The notes under the pieces were generated by a model, which was given only the letters and a program-made list of their open reading frames with translations, was not told the DNA's origin and made no database searches. This document shows positions 53,801 to 64,000 of a stretch of DNA of 64,000 nt, piece by piece. This stretch comes from Isoetes taiwanensis (Eukaryota; Streptophyta; Lycopodiopsida; Isoetales; Isoetaceae). The stretch is taken from contig JAJEKV010000024.1 in NCBI GenBank assembly GCA_021234155.1, positions 19,315,060-19,379,059 of the forward strand, read 5' to 3'. Positions within the stretch are counted from its first letter, which is position 1; each line of letters begins with the position of its first letter. Made by a program: the position numbers and the translations under genes.

Positions 53801-55580
53801 TGAGGGATCCCTGCAAGGTCCCGCCTCGTTTGACTTGGGGAAGGGTGCCGGGCGGTTTTGCCACACAGCGGGCTGCCCGGACCGTTCTAATGCTAACCCT
53901 TTGACCTAGACCTTCTCAGAAAAATTCGAAAATTGGGCCGTGTCTTTGGAGATGAATTAGGGATCCTGTGGCAAAACGGAATTTATTTTTTTCGCGGCAA
54001 TGCATTAATTGCGAATTTACGAATGTCTTGCCACTGCAAAAGCGCCCCCCGACTTCTACTTGCCACATCGGGAGGAGGAAAGGCCCAAACTCCGCCCGTC
54101 CAGTTCCCTTTGTCTCCAGTATTCTACCGGCCGCTTGACCGGCCGGTCCCAAGTGCAACAGACCAGGACTCGGCCCCCAAAACGTAAACTCTTCTAGAGC
54201 CTGGCAACCCACAGGGTTTACGTTTCGGAGGCCCTCTCCTTGTCAGATTCGGCCGGGACCTTGCGCCGTGTCTTGAAGTGGAGTTGGGGTGTTGACGCCG
54301 AGCCTGGACCCTAAAATCCCTCCGGAGTCCTGCTTGCCCCAAATTTCCTCTCCCCAAGGCCACGGGGACGGGACGGGCGACCTCCCCTCTCGAATCGCTG
54401 TCGACTCGCCAATGGACTCTTTAACGCCGACATTGCCACAGGGACCAAGTTCGTGGCGTAAGACCACCCGAACTCCAAGAAGCGCCAAAGTAGCTCACTT
54501 CCATCACACTCGTAGTCAATTGGCCTAGGATGTGCATGCGGGGATCTTGTCGTGGAGGGCGTGAGTGTTTCCTTCTTTCGCAAAACCCGACCGGTGTAAC
54601 TTGCTCCCTAGGGTAATTTCGCCATTCCGGACGATTTGGCGGGGTCTATTTGCCATTCGAGCATCCCGGTCCGAACGACAAAGCAAAGGCGGTTTCTACA
54701 AGGCCGACATCGGGGGCCCCGGTTTGACAAGTTCGCGGACCCGATGGAATCTTTTGGACCTTCGAAGAGGGGCCCCGAAGCGGAGGATCCAACGGTCGGA
54801 TAGGGGAACGGGCCTCCGGGAGGGTGGTCATTAGCGTCAGCCCTCGGGAGCGCCGCCAGAAGGGTGCCTCGGGAACTTTTGGATCCCGCCTCACGGGGTC
54901 AGGACTCTCCCCTCTTGTGAGGGATCCCCGCAAGGTCGGCCTCGTTTGACTTGGGGAAGGGTGCAGCCGGTTGCCCCAAGAACGGGCTGCCCCGACCGTT
55001 CTAATGCTAACCCTTTGACCTAGACCTTCTCCGAAAATTCCGAAAATTGGGCCGTGTAGGCCGAGATGAATTAGGGATCCGGTGGCAAAACCGAAATTTA
55101 TTTTTGTGCAATGCATTAATTGCGAATTTACGAATGTCTTGCCACCGCAAAAGCGGCCCCGACTTCTACTTGCCACAACGGGGAGGAGGAAAGGCCCAAA
55201 CTCTGCTCCGTCGGTTCCCTTGTCCGTATTCTCGACTCTGGGCCGCTTCTGGCCAGGTCCCAAGTGCAACAGACGGGACTCGGCCCCAAAGCGTAAACCC
55301 TTCTAGAGCCCGGCAACCCACGGGGTTTACGTTTGGGAGCTCCCTCTCCTTGTCGGTCGGCCAGGGACCTTTGCGTGGGTGTCTTGAAGTGGAGTTGGAG
55401 TGTTGGCATAAACAAGAGCACGGACCCTAAAATCCTCCGATATAAACCAAAAAGCTGCTTGCCCCAAATTTCCTCTCCCCAAGGCCCCGTTATGGGGGAC
55501 GCCCGGTTGACGCCAGGCGACCTCCCCTCTCTGAAGAGGAATCGTTTGTGACCGACTCGCCAATGGACTCTTAGCGCCGA
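50850..55580. repeat. ~1.12-kb GC-rich satellite, right block
   Basis: The same satellite resumes with AGGCCCTCTCCTTGTC. Anchors GTGCATGCGG lie at 51167, 52282, 53404 and 54532 (spacings 1115, 1122, 1128). The gap from the last left-block anchor is 1133 bp once the LTR element and one target duplication are removed, so the insertion removed no satellite DNA. The array ends at about 55580 with a truncated unit. Confidence 0.95.
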
Positions 55581-55593
55581 CCCGTGAGTGGGT

Positions 55594-56780
55594 GGCAAGC
55601 TTGATTTAGTATGAAAGTATGCAAGTGAAGCTCAATGGTGCACAAGTCTGGTTTATTAAAGTGGATAGATAAACAAGGATGGAGAGAAATCTAAGTGGAT
55701 ACATAAACAAGAATAGATAAAATACATAAGTAATGAAACAAATCTAAGTTGCTAATAATATTAACTTAAAAAAGGACACGTCGATATAAACCAAAAAAAG
55801 TCAAAATGAAAGCATAGGGCTCTAGAATAGGTATAGCTTAATCATCCAAATCAGATGCGACAACAAATTAATTGCCGCGGTGGGCGGCCATTCATATGGA
55901 CTCATTATGGAGTGTACGAAATTGAATATCTCGAACTCGAAATTCAAGGTGAGACGTCGTTGAACCCTGAAGCTGTGTCCAAAACCCTTAGCAGTAATCT
56001 ATGAAGAGGCTGCAACCATATATGAAGTTGTATGTGATCATGCACGAGAGAATATGGCAAATCAAAGAAGCTCTTCTTGCAGCTTTGCATGGATAGAATG
56101 GGCATGCCTTGTGTAGATTATCTTGAAGAAGAGCAACACGGTGAGCCATATGTTTGCATCAAGCTACTGATCATGACTGAAGTGATTGGCAAGCTTGATT
56201 TAGTATGAAAGTATGCAAGTGAAGCTCAATGGTGCACAAGTCTGGTTTATTAAAGTGGATAGATAAACAAGGATGGAGAGAAATCTAAGTGGATAGATAA
56301 AGAAGGATAGATAAAATACATAAGTAATGAAACAAATCTAAGTTGCTAATAATATTAACTTAAAAAAAAGGACACGTTCGTTTGGAACCGAAACATCGTT
56401 ATAAACGTCGTTCAACGAAAATTACAGACGTCGTATAAAAAAAAGATTGCTAATAATAATAACTTAATTAAAAAAAAAGACACGTCGTTATAAACCAAAA
56501 CGTCGTCAAATGAAAGCATAGGGCGGGCTCTAGAATAGGTATAGCTTAACTTGTCCAAATCCGTCTTCGACAACAAATTAATTCTTGGTGGCGGTCACAT
56601 TCGTATGGACTCATTATGGAGTGTACAAAATTGAATATCTCGAACTCGAAATTCAAGGTGAGTAGGATATGTTATATTAAGGTGAAGGGTCTATCTTGTG
56701 CCACCACAATATAGATAAAAAACATAAGTAATAAAACAAATAGATCTAAGTTGGTAACTTAAAAAAAAAAAAAAGACACG
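55594..56780. repeat. ~590-bp direct duplication at satellite edge
   Basis: GCAAGCTTGATTTAGTATGA starts a block at 55597 and again at 56190. The two blocks share long identical stretches, including TCAATGGTGCACAAGTCTGG, CTCTAGAATAGGTATAGC and ATTCAAGGTGAG. The second copy contains extra ACGTCGTT motifs. No gene was recognised in either. Confidence 0.85.
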
Positions 56781-57215
56781 TCGGTATACACATTGGCGTC
56801 ATTCCCGCAAATACGGCCCACCTCTTTTCTCTGCTCTGTTTATGCAGATCGAATATTGCAGCTCCGATCCATCGGTTGAAAAGTCGCTTTTTAATCATCT
56901 AAGTTAATTCGAAAAGATAAAAATTTGAGTTTGATTTCTACATTTTCTATCACAAAAAAATGTCTGGAGGTGGAGGCAAACCGGACTTTCAACATCCTGT
57001 TCAAGAGCGACTTCCCGAAGTTTAGATTCTTGCATAAATGACAGCCCTCCTTGGGTAACAATCCTTCTTTTGTATAATAATTATAATTATAATAATAACT
57101 TATAATTATAACTTAATAAAAAGGGCACGCCGTTTAACACAAAGACGCCGTTATAGACGCGTCGTTCATCCGATTATAAGACGTCGTTCAACGACGCCTC
57201 AGAATTTTATCGTAA
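56380..57215. repeat. AACGACG/ACGTCGTT clusters near second transposon copy
   Basis: Groups of CGTCGTT, ACGTCGTTATAAACC and CGTCGTTCAACGACG occur at 56380-56520 and 57120-57215, with AT-rich DNA between. These are the same family motifs as at 34230-35470. Confidence 0.75.
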
Positions 57216-57589
57216 AACAGAGCCGGCTTTTCCGCCTAGTTTTTGGTTCTAAGTGGCCGGAGGAGTTTTTTTGCGTGGCGATTTTTGGCGCGGATCATCC
57301 TTGGCGGTCCTTTCCAAGCTTCAAGCAAGCATCCAAAGATATTTCAATGGATCAATCAACTCTATTTTTGAATTAGGCTTGTTGTTTGATAGATTTAGGG
57401 CTTCTTGTTTTTTCTTGTTTGTTTTCAATCCATCCCATTTCTATCCTCCTCTTCTTTCCATCCTTGTTTTTCTTCAATCCATTTCTCAGCCTCTTATTAG
57501 TATGAATCAATCCTCCTCCTTCTTCTTCCAATCATCTTCCAATCATTGGTTTCTTCCTTCTAATCTTCCGTTTCTATTCATTTTCTTCT

Positions 57590-57780
57590 TCTTCTTCTTC
57601 ACCACTTTCTCATTCTATTCAATCTTTCTTTCCTATCTCCCCTTTCTTCTTCTTCTTCTTCTTCTTCTTCTTCGAATTCTTCTTCTTCGAATTCTTCTTC
57701 TTCGAATTCTTCGAATTCTTCTTCTTCTTCTTCTTCTTCTTCTTCTTCTTCTTCTTCTTCTTCTTTTTTTTTTTTCCATG
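57590..57780. repeat. (TTC)n microsatellite tract
   Basis: Long TTC runs with interspersed GAATTC-type interruptions. They give rise to spurious poly-Leu and poly-Lys frames on the two strands. Confidence 0.95.
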
Positions 57781-57977
57781 GAAGAAGGGCGCCGTTGAAA
57801 GACGAGGGCCCATTCTTCCTCTATTTTTTTATTACAAGAAGGGGACGCCGTTGAAAACGAGGCCCCTTCTTTTTATGTTCTTCCTTTTTTTTATTTTCAT
57901 TTTTACATGTCAATATATAGTTCTTTTAATTAACAATGTAAATAGTTTTAATGTCAATGATCTTTTTCAACGTGAAT

Positions 57978-57979
57978 GG

Positions 57980-58011
<32 letters not shown>
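57978..58011. repeat. Poly(T) run
   Basis: More than thirty consecutive T residues. The length may be unreliable. Confidence 0.9.
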
Positions 58012-58013
<2 letters not shown>

Positions 58014-58189
58014 TTCTTTATTTATGTAAGTTTTCTAATTATTGAATGCCTTTATTTTTTTGCATGTACACTAATAACAAAATGCGTCGCTCTTGGAAAT
58101 CGATTTTCAAAATAAGACATTCTAGGTAAGAATTTGAGTTTGAGTAGGAGAATAAAATTTTAATGTTTTATTTAGGTTAAAAAAACTTG

Positions 58190-58510
58190 GGGAGACTTGG
58201 ACAGGGCATGGTCTGGCCCCTCCTTTGAGTGGAGAAGACTAGGTGTTCTCGGGTCCAAGCTCACCGCTTACTCTTGTAATTTTATTGATTAATGTATTTA
58301 GTTTAGAAAAAATTGGGGAGACTTGGACAAGGGGCATGGTCGGCTCCGCCTTGAGTGGAGAAGACTAGGTGTTCGGGTCCAAGCTCACCGCTTACTTTTG
58401 TAATTTTATTGATTAATGTATTTAGTTTAGAAAAATTTGGGAGACTTGGACAGGGTATGGTCGGTTCCTCTTGAGTGGAGAAGACTAGGTGTTCCGTCCA
58501 AGCTCACCGC
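58190..58510 (+). repeat. ~125-bp tandem repeat with GTGGAGAAGACTAGGTGTTC
   Basis: Three units start GGAGACTTGGAC at 58191, 58317 and 58440 (periods 126 and 123 bp). Each contains GAGTGGAGAAGACTAGGTGT, GGGTCCAAGCTCACCGC-like sequence and TAATTTTATTGATTAATG. The core matches the two-unit array at 35650-35850. Confidence 0.9.
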
Positions 58511-58589
58511 CCTACTCTTGTTTATTTTTTATTAATATATCAATAAATAGAAATCTTTACGATTGGACAAGGGCAGGGTGGTTTTTTGA

Positions 58590-61500
58590 AAAAAAATTGC
58601 ATTATTGATTTTCGGGTTTCTAGTTAAGAATGTTGTTTTTAAAGATGTTAGGATGTCAAAGAAACAGATCATGTGGAGGGTTAAGAGCAAGAAAAAAAAA
58701 TTTAAATAGTTGGTTTTAAAAAAAAATTAAAAGGGAAACTAACTCTTAAGAAAGTAGGTAAAGATTCATAATGAAGGTTTGAACAAAGTCACAAAGCAAG
58801 ATTAATGAATCTAAATTGGTTTGTAGGTATGGCCCCATTTGTGAAGACACTAATGATTAGTGAGATTAGACGCGATGGTCATAAATGAGATATGTGCTAA
58901 CCAAAAGTCCGACCGGGAGATGCAACCGTCAACGGTCGCGACCATTTTGTCGACATGTTAAAAGGAAGTGCCAATTTGAGTTAGCACAAAATGGCCAGGT
59001 CAAGAAGAAATATTGACTTCTCTCTTGACACACATGTAAAAGCCAATGATTGGAAACCCCATGGATGAATCAAGACATGTTTGAAGCATTCAAAGGTGCA
59101 GCTTAAAAGTCCCAATGTCGAGGCTCGTGTCAAGGAATGGGTAGCTTCATGGAATTCCTCAAAGAAGCGGCGTTTGGATCACAAGAACATCATTCGCGGA
59201 TCTCAATGCACGTCGAGCTTGGAGGTAATTAAAAATGCTTTTGCATCGTGGGGAAGCTCTAGTGGAGCGTGGCTAGCAAGGCCCACTTTTCTTTGGAGAA
59301 TCACATGAACACATCAATCTTTGTTGATCCCATGCCCGTAGAGGCCGTGGATGTGATAATGCCTTATTGAGGAGAAACCAACACATCGCGACGATCAAAT
59401 CAAGATCAACTGAACACAACACTTCCAAGATGATGAGCTATACAAAGGGATGGGTTTTCAAGGGCAAAGATAGGGCGAGGACGCATGAGATGGCTCAAAG
59501 ATACATACGCTTCAAGAGCCCGTGATCCCGCTTTGGCTACATCCATTGGACTTGCATATGAAGTTGCTAGCTCTAGTGGGGGATACCATAGGGCCAATGG
59601 TGATTCTACACTTTCATGAATGGAGAGACACTTGCACACTTGTTTGACTATTTACCTAATAACTTGTCACGCTTTTTAGAAGATGGTCAAATGCAATTGC
59701 TAGAGCCAAGAAGAACCGACAAACACATAGGCTGAACTTAGGAGCAAAAAAATGCGAAGTTGTATATCAAGATGTTCCAGATAGCTCTTGCCCTAGCGTA
59801 AGGTGTGTCGCTGAGATCCACAAAGGCCACTTCACTCACAAAGCTTAATTGCAAGAGAGGTCAAATTACATTTTGATGATGAGTACCAAAATGTGTGGGT
59901 GGCCATTGGTGATTGGGGACAATGCAATTCATTTTACGCCAAAGAGCTGCCGCCCCTTGTTGAAAATAAGTTCGGTACTTACTTTCGGATGGACAAGCAA
60001 AATATCCATGGTTAGAGGAAACCGCGGTTTGAGAAATCAAAGGATGATGATCGGTATGGGGACACGTAAATTCATGATGTCTATGCATTGGGATATGTTT
60101 ATGAGATGCTTCGGATTTCGTGCAAGCTTATAATTTAATGGAGTGGTTTAATAATAACAATGCCCAATGGATTAATCCAACCCATATGTACCAACGACGC
60201 CTTGACAAGTTGGAGGAGCAAAACAAGAATGATGTGCCTACGGAAGACGATTCTCATCACGACCCAAAGCTTCGAAGTTGTTGAAGCCTTACAAAGTGTT
60301 GGAATATCTTCTACCATGGTTGTGAGACAAAGACGACACATGAAGTGCATGGATGCCTTGGAGAAGTCAAATTGTTGTTGTCACAACTCAAATAATGAAT
60401 ACAATATTGTATATCTTGCCATGTTTAAGAGTATTAAATTTTTTAATTGTCTAATAAATCCAAATATATAAAGACACTTTTAATTATTCAAATCCCAATG
60501 TTTTGTAATGAACTTCCCATGTTACCTTTAACATTTGTTGCTTTTCCTACTATGTTATTCATCGCGACTCCATATAAATAACTTGTAAAAGTTTTTGCAC
60601 ATGTCCAAAGAACCATGGATGCGCTTACCCATGGCATATCTATTGTTCACAACTTTACTTCTCGCGGGCTTGGTAGCCTTATTGACAGCCCTAAACCTCC
60701 AAGAAGGCCTTTAAGAGGCTTAAGTTGGTCGCTCGGGTTTAGCTCACACCACCGCCATACCTCCACCATTGTGTGGATTTGGTATGGATTGTTTTCTAGG
60801 ATAAAATGTAGTTAGCGTCCATTTATTTTTAACGCTCTAATGTTTTAAATGTAGCGTGTAAATACGATAAGGCCCCTTCTTTTCCTACGATAATGTTCGT
60901 AATCGCCGTGGGTTATGGCGGATCTTCTTCTCACCACCGCCGAAGAGAGCGGAAAAGGACCTCGATCCAAATAGAAAGACGTAAGAGCAGTGGAACTCGA
61001 GATATCAACAAAGGCGATAACCCTGAAGATAGGTGGAATGCCTTACGAGTGGGGATGTCGCCACTTAGAAATGGAGATTTCGCGCGCCAGCCTGAACAAA
61101 GTAGGCGAGGCCCCAGCGCCTATGACCTCCACGCCATAGCTCATACACTCCTTCAGAATTCAATCTTGGGGTCCCGTTCAGGAGCATCAGGAGAATGAAC
61201 CCCCACGTGGAGCCGACCGCCGCTTAATTGGGGAGCAACGCAATTCCTCTTAGAAGCTGTTAAAGATCGTGGCACCACCAGACCACCTCCACGAAGGTGC
61301 GCATCTCTTTCCAATATGGCGGAGTTCATCTTGAATTATGCCTTTTTGTTCACTAACACATATTCATATATTGGTCGATGTTGAGTGTAGTAGCAAGAAG
61401 TTGCCGCGCCACTGACCTGCTAGATGGCTTACAATTTTGGAAGATGGCTAATAGTGTCACAAATAGCGTTTGCCATAACGGGCCCACAAGGGTGAATGGA

Positions 61501-62333
61501 ACCTCTGAGCCTTATGATGAGGAAAAAGAGAGGATCAAGGAGCTTTTAGAAGGGAATATCCCGAGACTCAAGTCGAGAGATCTCATGGAGGGAGGTTTGT
61601 TCAAAGCAGTGGTAAACATGTTAAAGCCACCGTGTATTAGCTCTTTTCGCTCTTCATTATAACCTCATTGTACTCATATTTTATATTTATTTAATCGGAA
61701 GAAGTAATACCGTAAAGCTCTTGCCAAAGCTTCAGGAGTCTCGATAGAGAAGTAGCCCGCCCTATCCGGCCAGACTAATGAGGCATTTCAAGTACATCAT
61801 CTCTCCCATGAGTCATTATAATTAGATGATGCCATGTGGACTAAGTCTTATGTTGCATTGTAGAAGCGAAGGCCAACATATTATCAAAGAAAGGGAAGCA
61901 GAACAAAGGCAATTTGGACTTTGAGGTCTGACAAACAAGTGGCGCCATAGTGCCAATAAGACTGGTCCGGTTATGGCTTTCTCGATAAGCTATTTGTAAG
62001 TATAAATTTGGTTTATAATGTAGGTTCTCTAGTTGAACACTAACATTAGTTTTGGTGCTCATTCTCAATAGGCGCCATTTGCTCCGGTCGCCCAAGCCTA
62101 AAGATGAACAGCGAAAGGGCCTTCAAACAAGGCGTCATGCGACCATGCGTCTACTGCTTGCCGATGAAAAGGGGGATGAAGTGTATGTATCATTCATTAG
62201 GGCAATTATTTGTGACTACAATGAACTAAACCGTTATGATACAAATATAATGCGGAGTGTAAATGAAGACAAGCCAATGAAGAAGAAGAAGAAGAGAGCA
62301 ACAACTAAAGACTTAATATATTTTGTAATGTAA
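58590..62333 (+). pseudogene. Broken coding segments of the second AACGACG-family copy
   Basis: Several plus-strand open stretches look coding but are not in one frame. VQLKSPNVEARVKEWVASWN is at about 59096-59155. ARDPALATSIGLAYEVASSS is near 59515-59575. HFDDEYQNVWVAIGDWGQ and then YAKELPPLVENKFGTYFRMD lie near 59870-60000. DKLEEQNKNDVPTEDD is near 60205-60250, and SGTRDINKGDNPEDRWNALR is at about 60990-61050. A basic tail at the 3' end (KKKKKRATTK) stops at 62333. None of these matches the TNP2, DUF4218 or DUF4216 motifs used for the other copies. They may be the second (TnpA-like) gene of the family or a captured gene, which cannot be decided here. Confidence 0.4.
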
Positions 62334-62745
62334 AAATTACATTTGTGGAAATATATTAATTGAATTCAATTTCAATTTTTATGCTTTGTTCTTATTATTT
62401 GGATTTTTGTTATGTTAATTTTATGCTCAGTTCTATTTTTTTTATTTAGATTTATTAAACATTTAATTACATATTAAACAATAATGCTTATCTACCATTA
62501 ATATAATTTAATCAATATTTGTTTTCTATTTTTCGAATTTTTAAATTTTTTAAATATTTATTCTCGATTTATTTTGTTCATATTTAATATTTATTAATAC
62601 TATTAATATTATTGATAATAATATTAATAAATACATTAAATATTTATTTATATTAAATATTTGTTAATTTTTTGAATATGAATATTAACCGTCTGCTAAA
62701 TCATATTGAATAGTTATTAAATAAATATTTTTTTATCAAAATTCC
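62334..62745. other. Very AT-rich spacer
   Basis: About 400 bases of almost pure A/T with ATTAATATT-type repeats, between the coding remains and the right AACGACG array. No gene. Confidence 0.8.
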
Positions 62746-62749
62746 TTAA

Positions 62750-63197
62750 TCGCCGTTGAACGACGCTTGTTCCCGCGCCAAAGCCGACACCTGGCCGTAC
62801 CACGCAATGCATGTACCACGCCAAGCTGAACGCCGTTTGAACGACGCCATCGTTAGCTTCATCGCCACCGCTTACGCTACCGCAACGCCACGCCTTTATT
62901 ACATGATGACGTACTTTCGGCCGTTGAACGACGCTGCCAAACACCGCCACGCGTACCACAAGGCCGGGCGCTTCACCGCAAAGAGCGTCGCTGTTTAATC
63001 TTCCACGGCACGCGAACGACGAACGACGCTAGGTCGTTTAAAGACGCCCGCGTTGACGCACGGAGGCCACGCATAAATGTCGCTTATCGACGCCGCGACG
63101 CCGAAATACGCTATCGACGCTTTGACGCCGATCATCGACGCGGCAAACGACGCCCTGATTTTAATAGACGCCGTGAATGCGGCTTTGGTTTTGTGTG
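62750..63197. repeat. Right AACGACG subterminal array and possible CACTA end
   Basis: CGCCGTTGAACGACGC, TTTGAACGACGCC, GTTGAACGACGCTG, GAACGACGCTAGG and many GACGCC motifs crowd into 430 GC-rich bases. The array stops near 63180. GGTTTTGTGTG follows to 63197, then ATC at 63198-63200. If TTGTGTG is a decayed or misread TTGTAGTG, this is the inverse CACTA end, with the same ATC flank as at 34227-34229. Confidence 0.6.
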
Positions 63198-63200
63198 ATC

Positions 63201-64000
63201 CAACATATCTTAAATGAGCACCTATCTGATACGATGAATAAAAGAGGTGAAATTATCTAAAAAGCATAAAAACTTGTAGATTCTTCAATAACATAATAAT
63301 AGAAATACTCCAAAACCAATTCGCCCATCCTCCATCTAGGTTGAGTGAGTTTATAGCGAAAGCGACCAATAAAGAAACTTTGGTGCCGAAGAGCGTAACG
63401 AGGAACCGTAGAGGAGAAAACAAAAGGTGATTCCAGCCTACAATAATTGCAACAATGCTTAAATAATTGAAATAAACTTACTCGCATCTAAGTGCTCTAA
63501 CATTGAGGTGAACTGCTGTAAAATGTTCAAGTTGTTGCGTGAGTGGTACTTGCCGTAATGAGACACTTTCATGGACACCTTCAATAGCCTTCCTTTTAAA
63601 ACCCGGCAAAAACATTTTGCAAACTTGAAACTTTCTTAAAACCATTTTGCATATCCGTAACCTACTTACTAAAAAGGATGCATGCCCAAGAGCCTTAAAG
63701 AAGTCTCCCAGCCGGTGTCATGATATATTTCCATCCTCCATCCGAGCATTGCGAGCCTTGGTCTTCCTTTTTCCTCGCCATGTAGAGATTCCTATTAGCC
63801 CCATAGCCGGACCACAAAGGGCAACTCATATAAGAAGCACAAAGAGAGTAAGGTATCAATCCCAGGTAAACCGCCTCGTTTTCAAGATCTCCACACAAAA
63901 CATAATCATCTCGAATAAACCCCAACTCGATATCTATTCGTCACGCTAAATCGCTTTCCCTTTTTAGCCTTAAGTCAAGTTTCCTCTCGCTTCCCTTTCA
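63201..64000. other. Flank with no recognised gene
   Basis: Composition returns to that of 33.5-34.2 kb. Short frames on both strands (63647-63949 plus, 63695-63925 minus, 63257-63487 minus) overlap and show no motif. The minus-strand frames could be exons of an unknown gene, without support. Confidence 0.4.

Noticed and set aside
43205-55580. Dozens of open frames of 60-240 codons on both strands inside the satellite
   Set aside because: GC-rich DNA with few stops gives long frames on both strands. They overlap, shift frame between units and show no recognisable domain. They recur only because the units repeat.
43205-55580. Ribosomal DNA spacer subrepeats
   Set aside because: GC-rich tandem units raised this, but no 18S, 5.8S, 25S or 5S rRNA sequence was recognised in or beside the array.
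57253-57813. Poly-Leu, poly-Phe and poly-Lys open frames
   Set aside because: Produced by the TTC microsatellite at 57590-57780, with no independent coding support.
63647-63949. 100-codon plus-strand open frame as a gene
   Set aside because: No motif, and overlapped on the other strand by an equally long frame. Neither has support.

Overview
This window looks like nuclear DNA from a large, repeat-rich land-plant genome, most likely a flowering plant. The evidence is plant-type mobile DNA: L1-type LINEs with an endonuclease, a reverse transcriptase and a zf-RVT tail; CACTA (En/Spm) transposons with TNP2 transposase; a Ty1/copia element primed by initiator tRNA-Met; a gag-only LTR element; Helitron-like ends; and fragments of PPR and protein-kinase genes. 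The species cannot be named from this sequence. No intact host gene was recognised. Nearly every recognisable reading frame belongs to a transposon or is a broken captured fragment.

Layout: 1-449 and 13789-13869 are two halves of one minus-strand LINE endonuclease exon, split by a 13.3-kb CACTA element (450-13788, 3-bp target duplication). That element carries a duplicated non-coding segment, a small MITE, a decayed PPR fragment and a second, nearly complete plus-strand LINE (about 5.84-11.96 kb). A second CACTA element starts at 13870, only 81 bp further on. It carries a dense CGTCA subterminal array and a minus-strand, multi-exon TNP2 transposase (15.2-22.1 kb), preceded by a SET-like coding segment. 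A copia element (22641-28207) is inserted immediately upstream of that segment. Its right LTR is shared with a second copia copy in tandem, which stops at 30315 where a Helitron-like 3' end begins. From 30.3 to 34.2 kb there are Helitron-type ends and a decayed protein-kinase fragment.

From 34230 a different CACTA family begins, with AACGACG-rich subterminal sequence, a short CCCTAA telomere-like tract and a plus-strand SET-like plus TNP2 gene in heavy decay (36.5-41 kb). A GC-rich satellite with units of about 1.12 kb fills 43.2-55.6 kb. It is interrupted by a structurally complete LTR retrotransposon that encodes only Gag (47529-50849, exact 5-bp target duplication AGGCC). The stretch 55.6-63.2 kb returns to the AACGACG family, with subterminal clusters at both sides, a roughly 125-bp tandem repeat shared with the first copy, and unrecognised broken coding segments. 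The AACGACG signal ends abruptly at about 63197, beside a possible matching target duplication.

The items most worth follow-up are the SET-like module that lies 5' of TNP2 in two independent CACTA copies, the set of short hairpins with compensating stem changes in the gag-only element, and a pattern in which differences between repeat copies fall at CAG/CTG/CCG sites. The last may reflect base-calling artefacts at methylated CHG sites, so many apparent frameshifts here may not be real.
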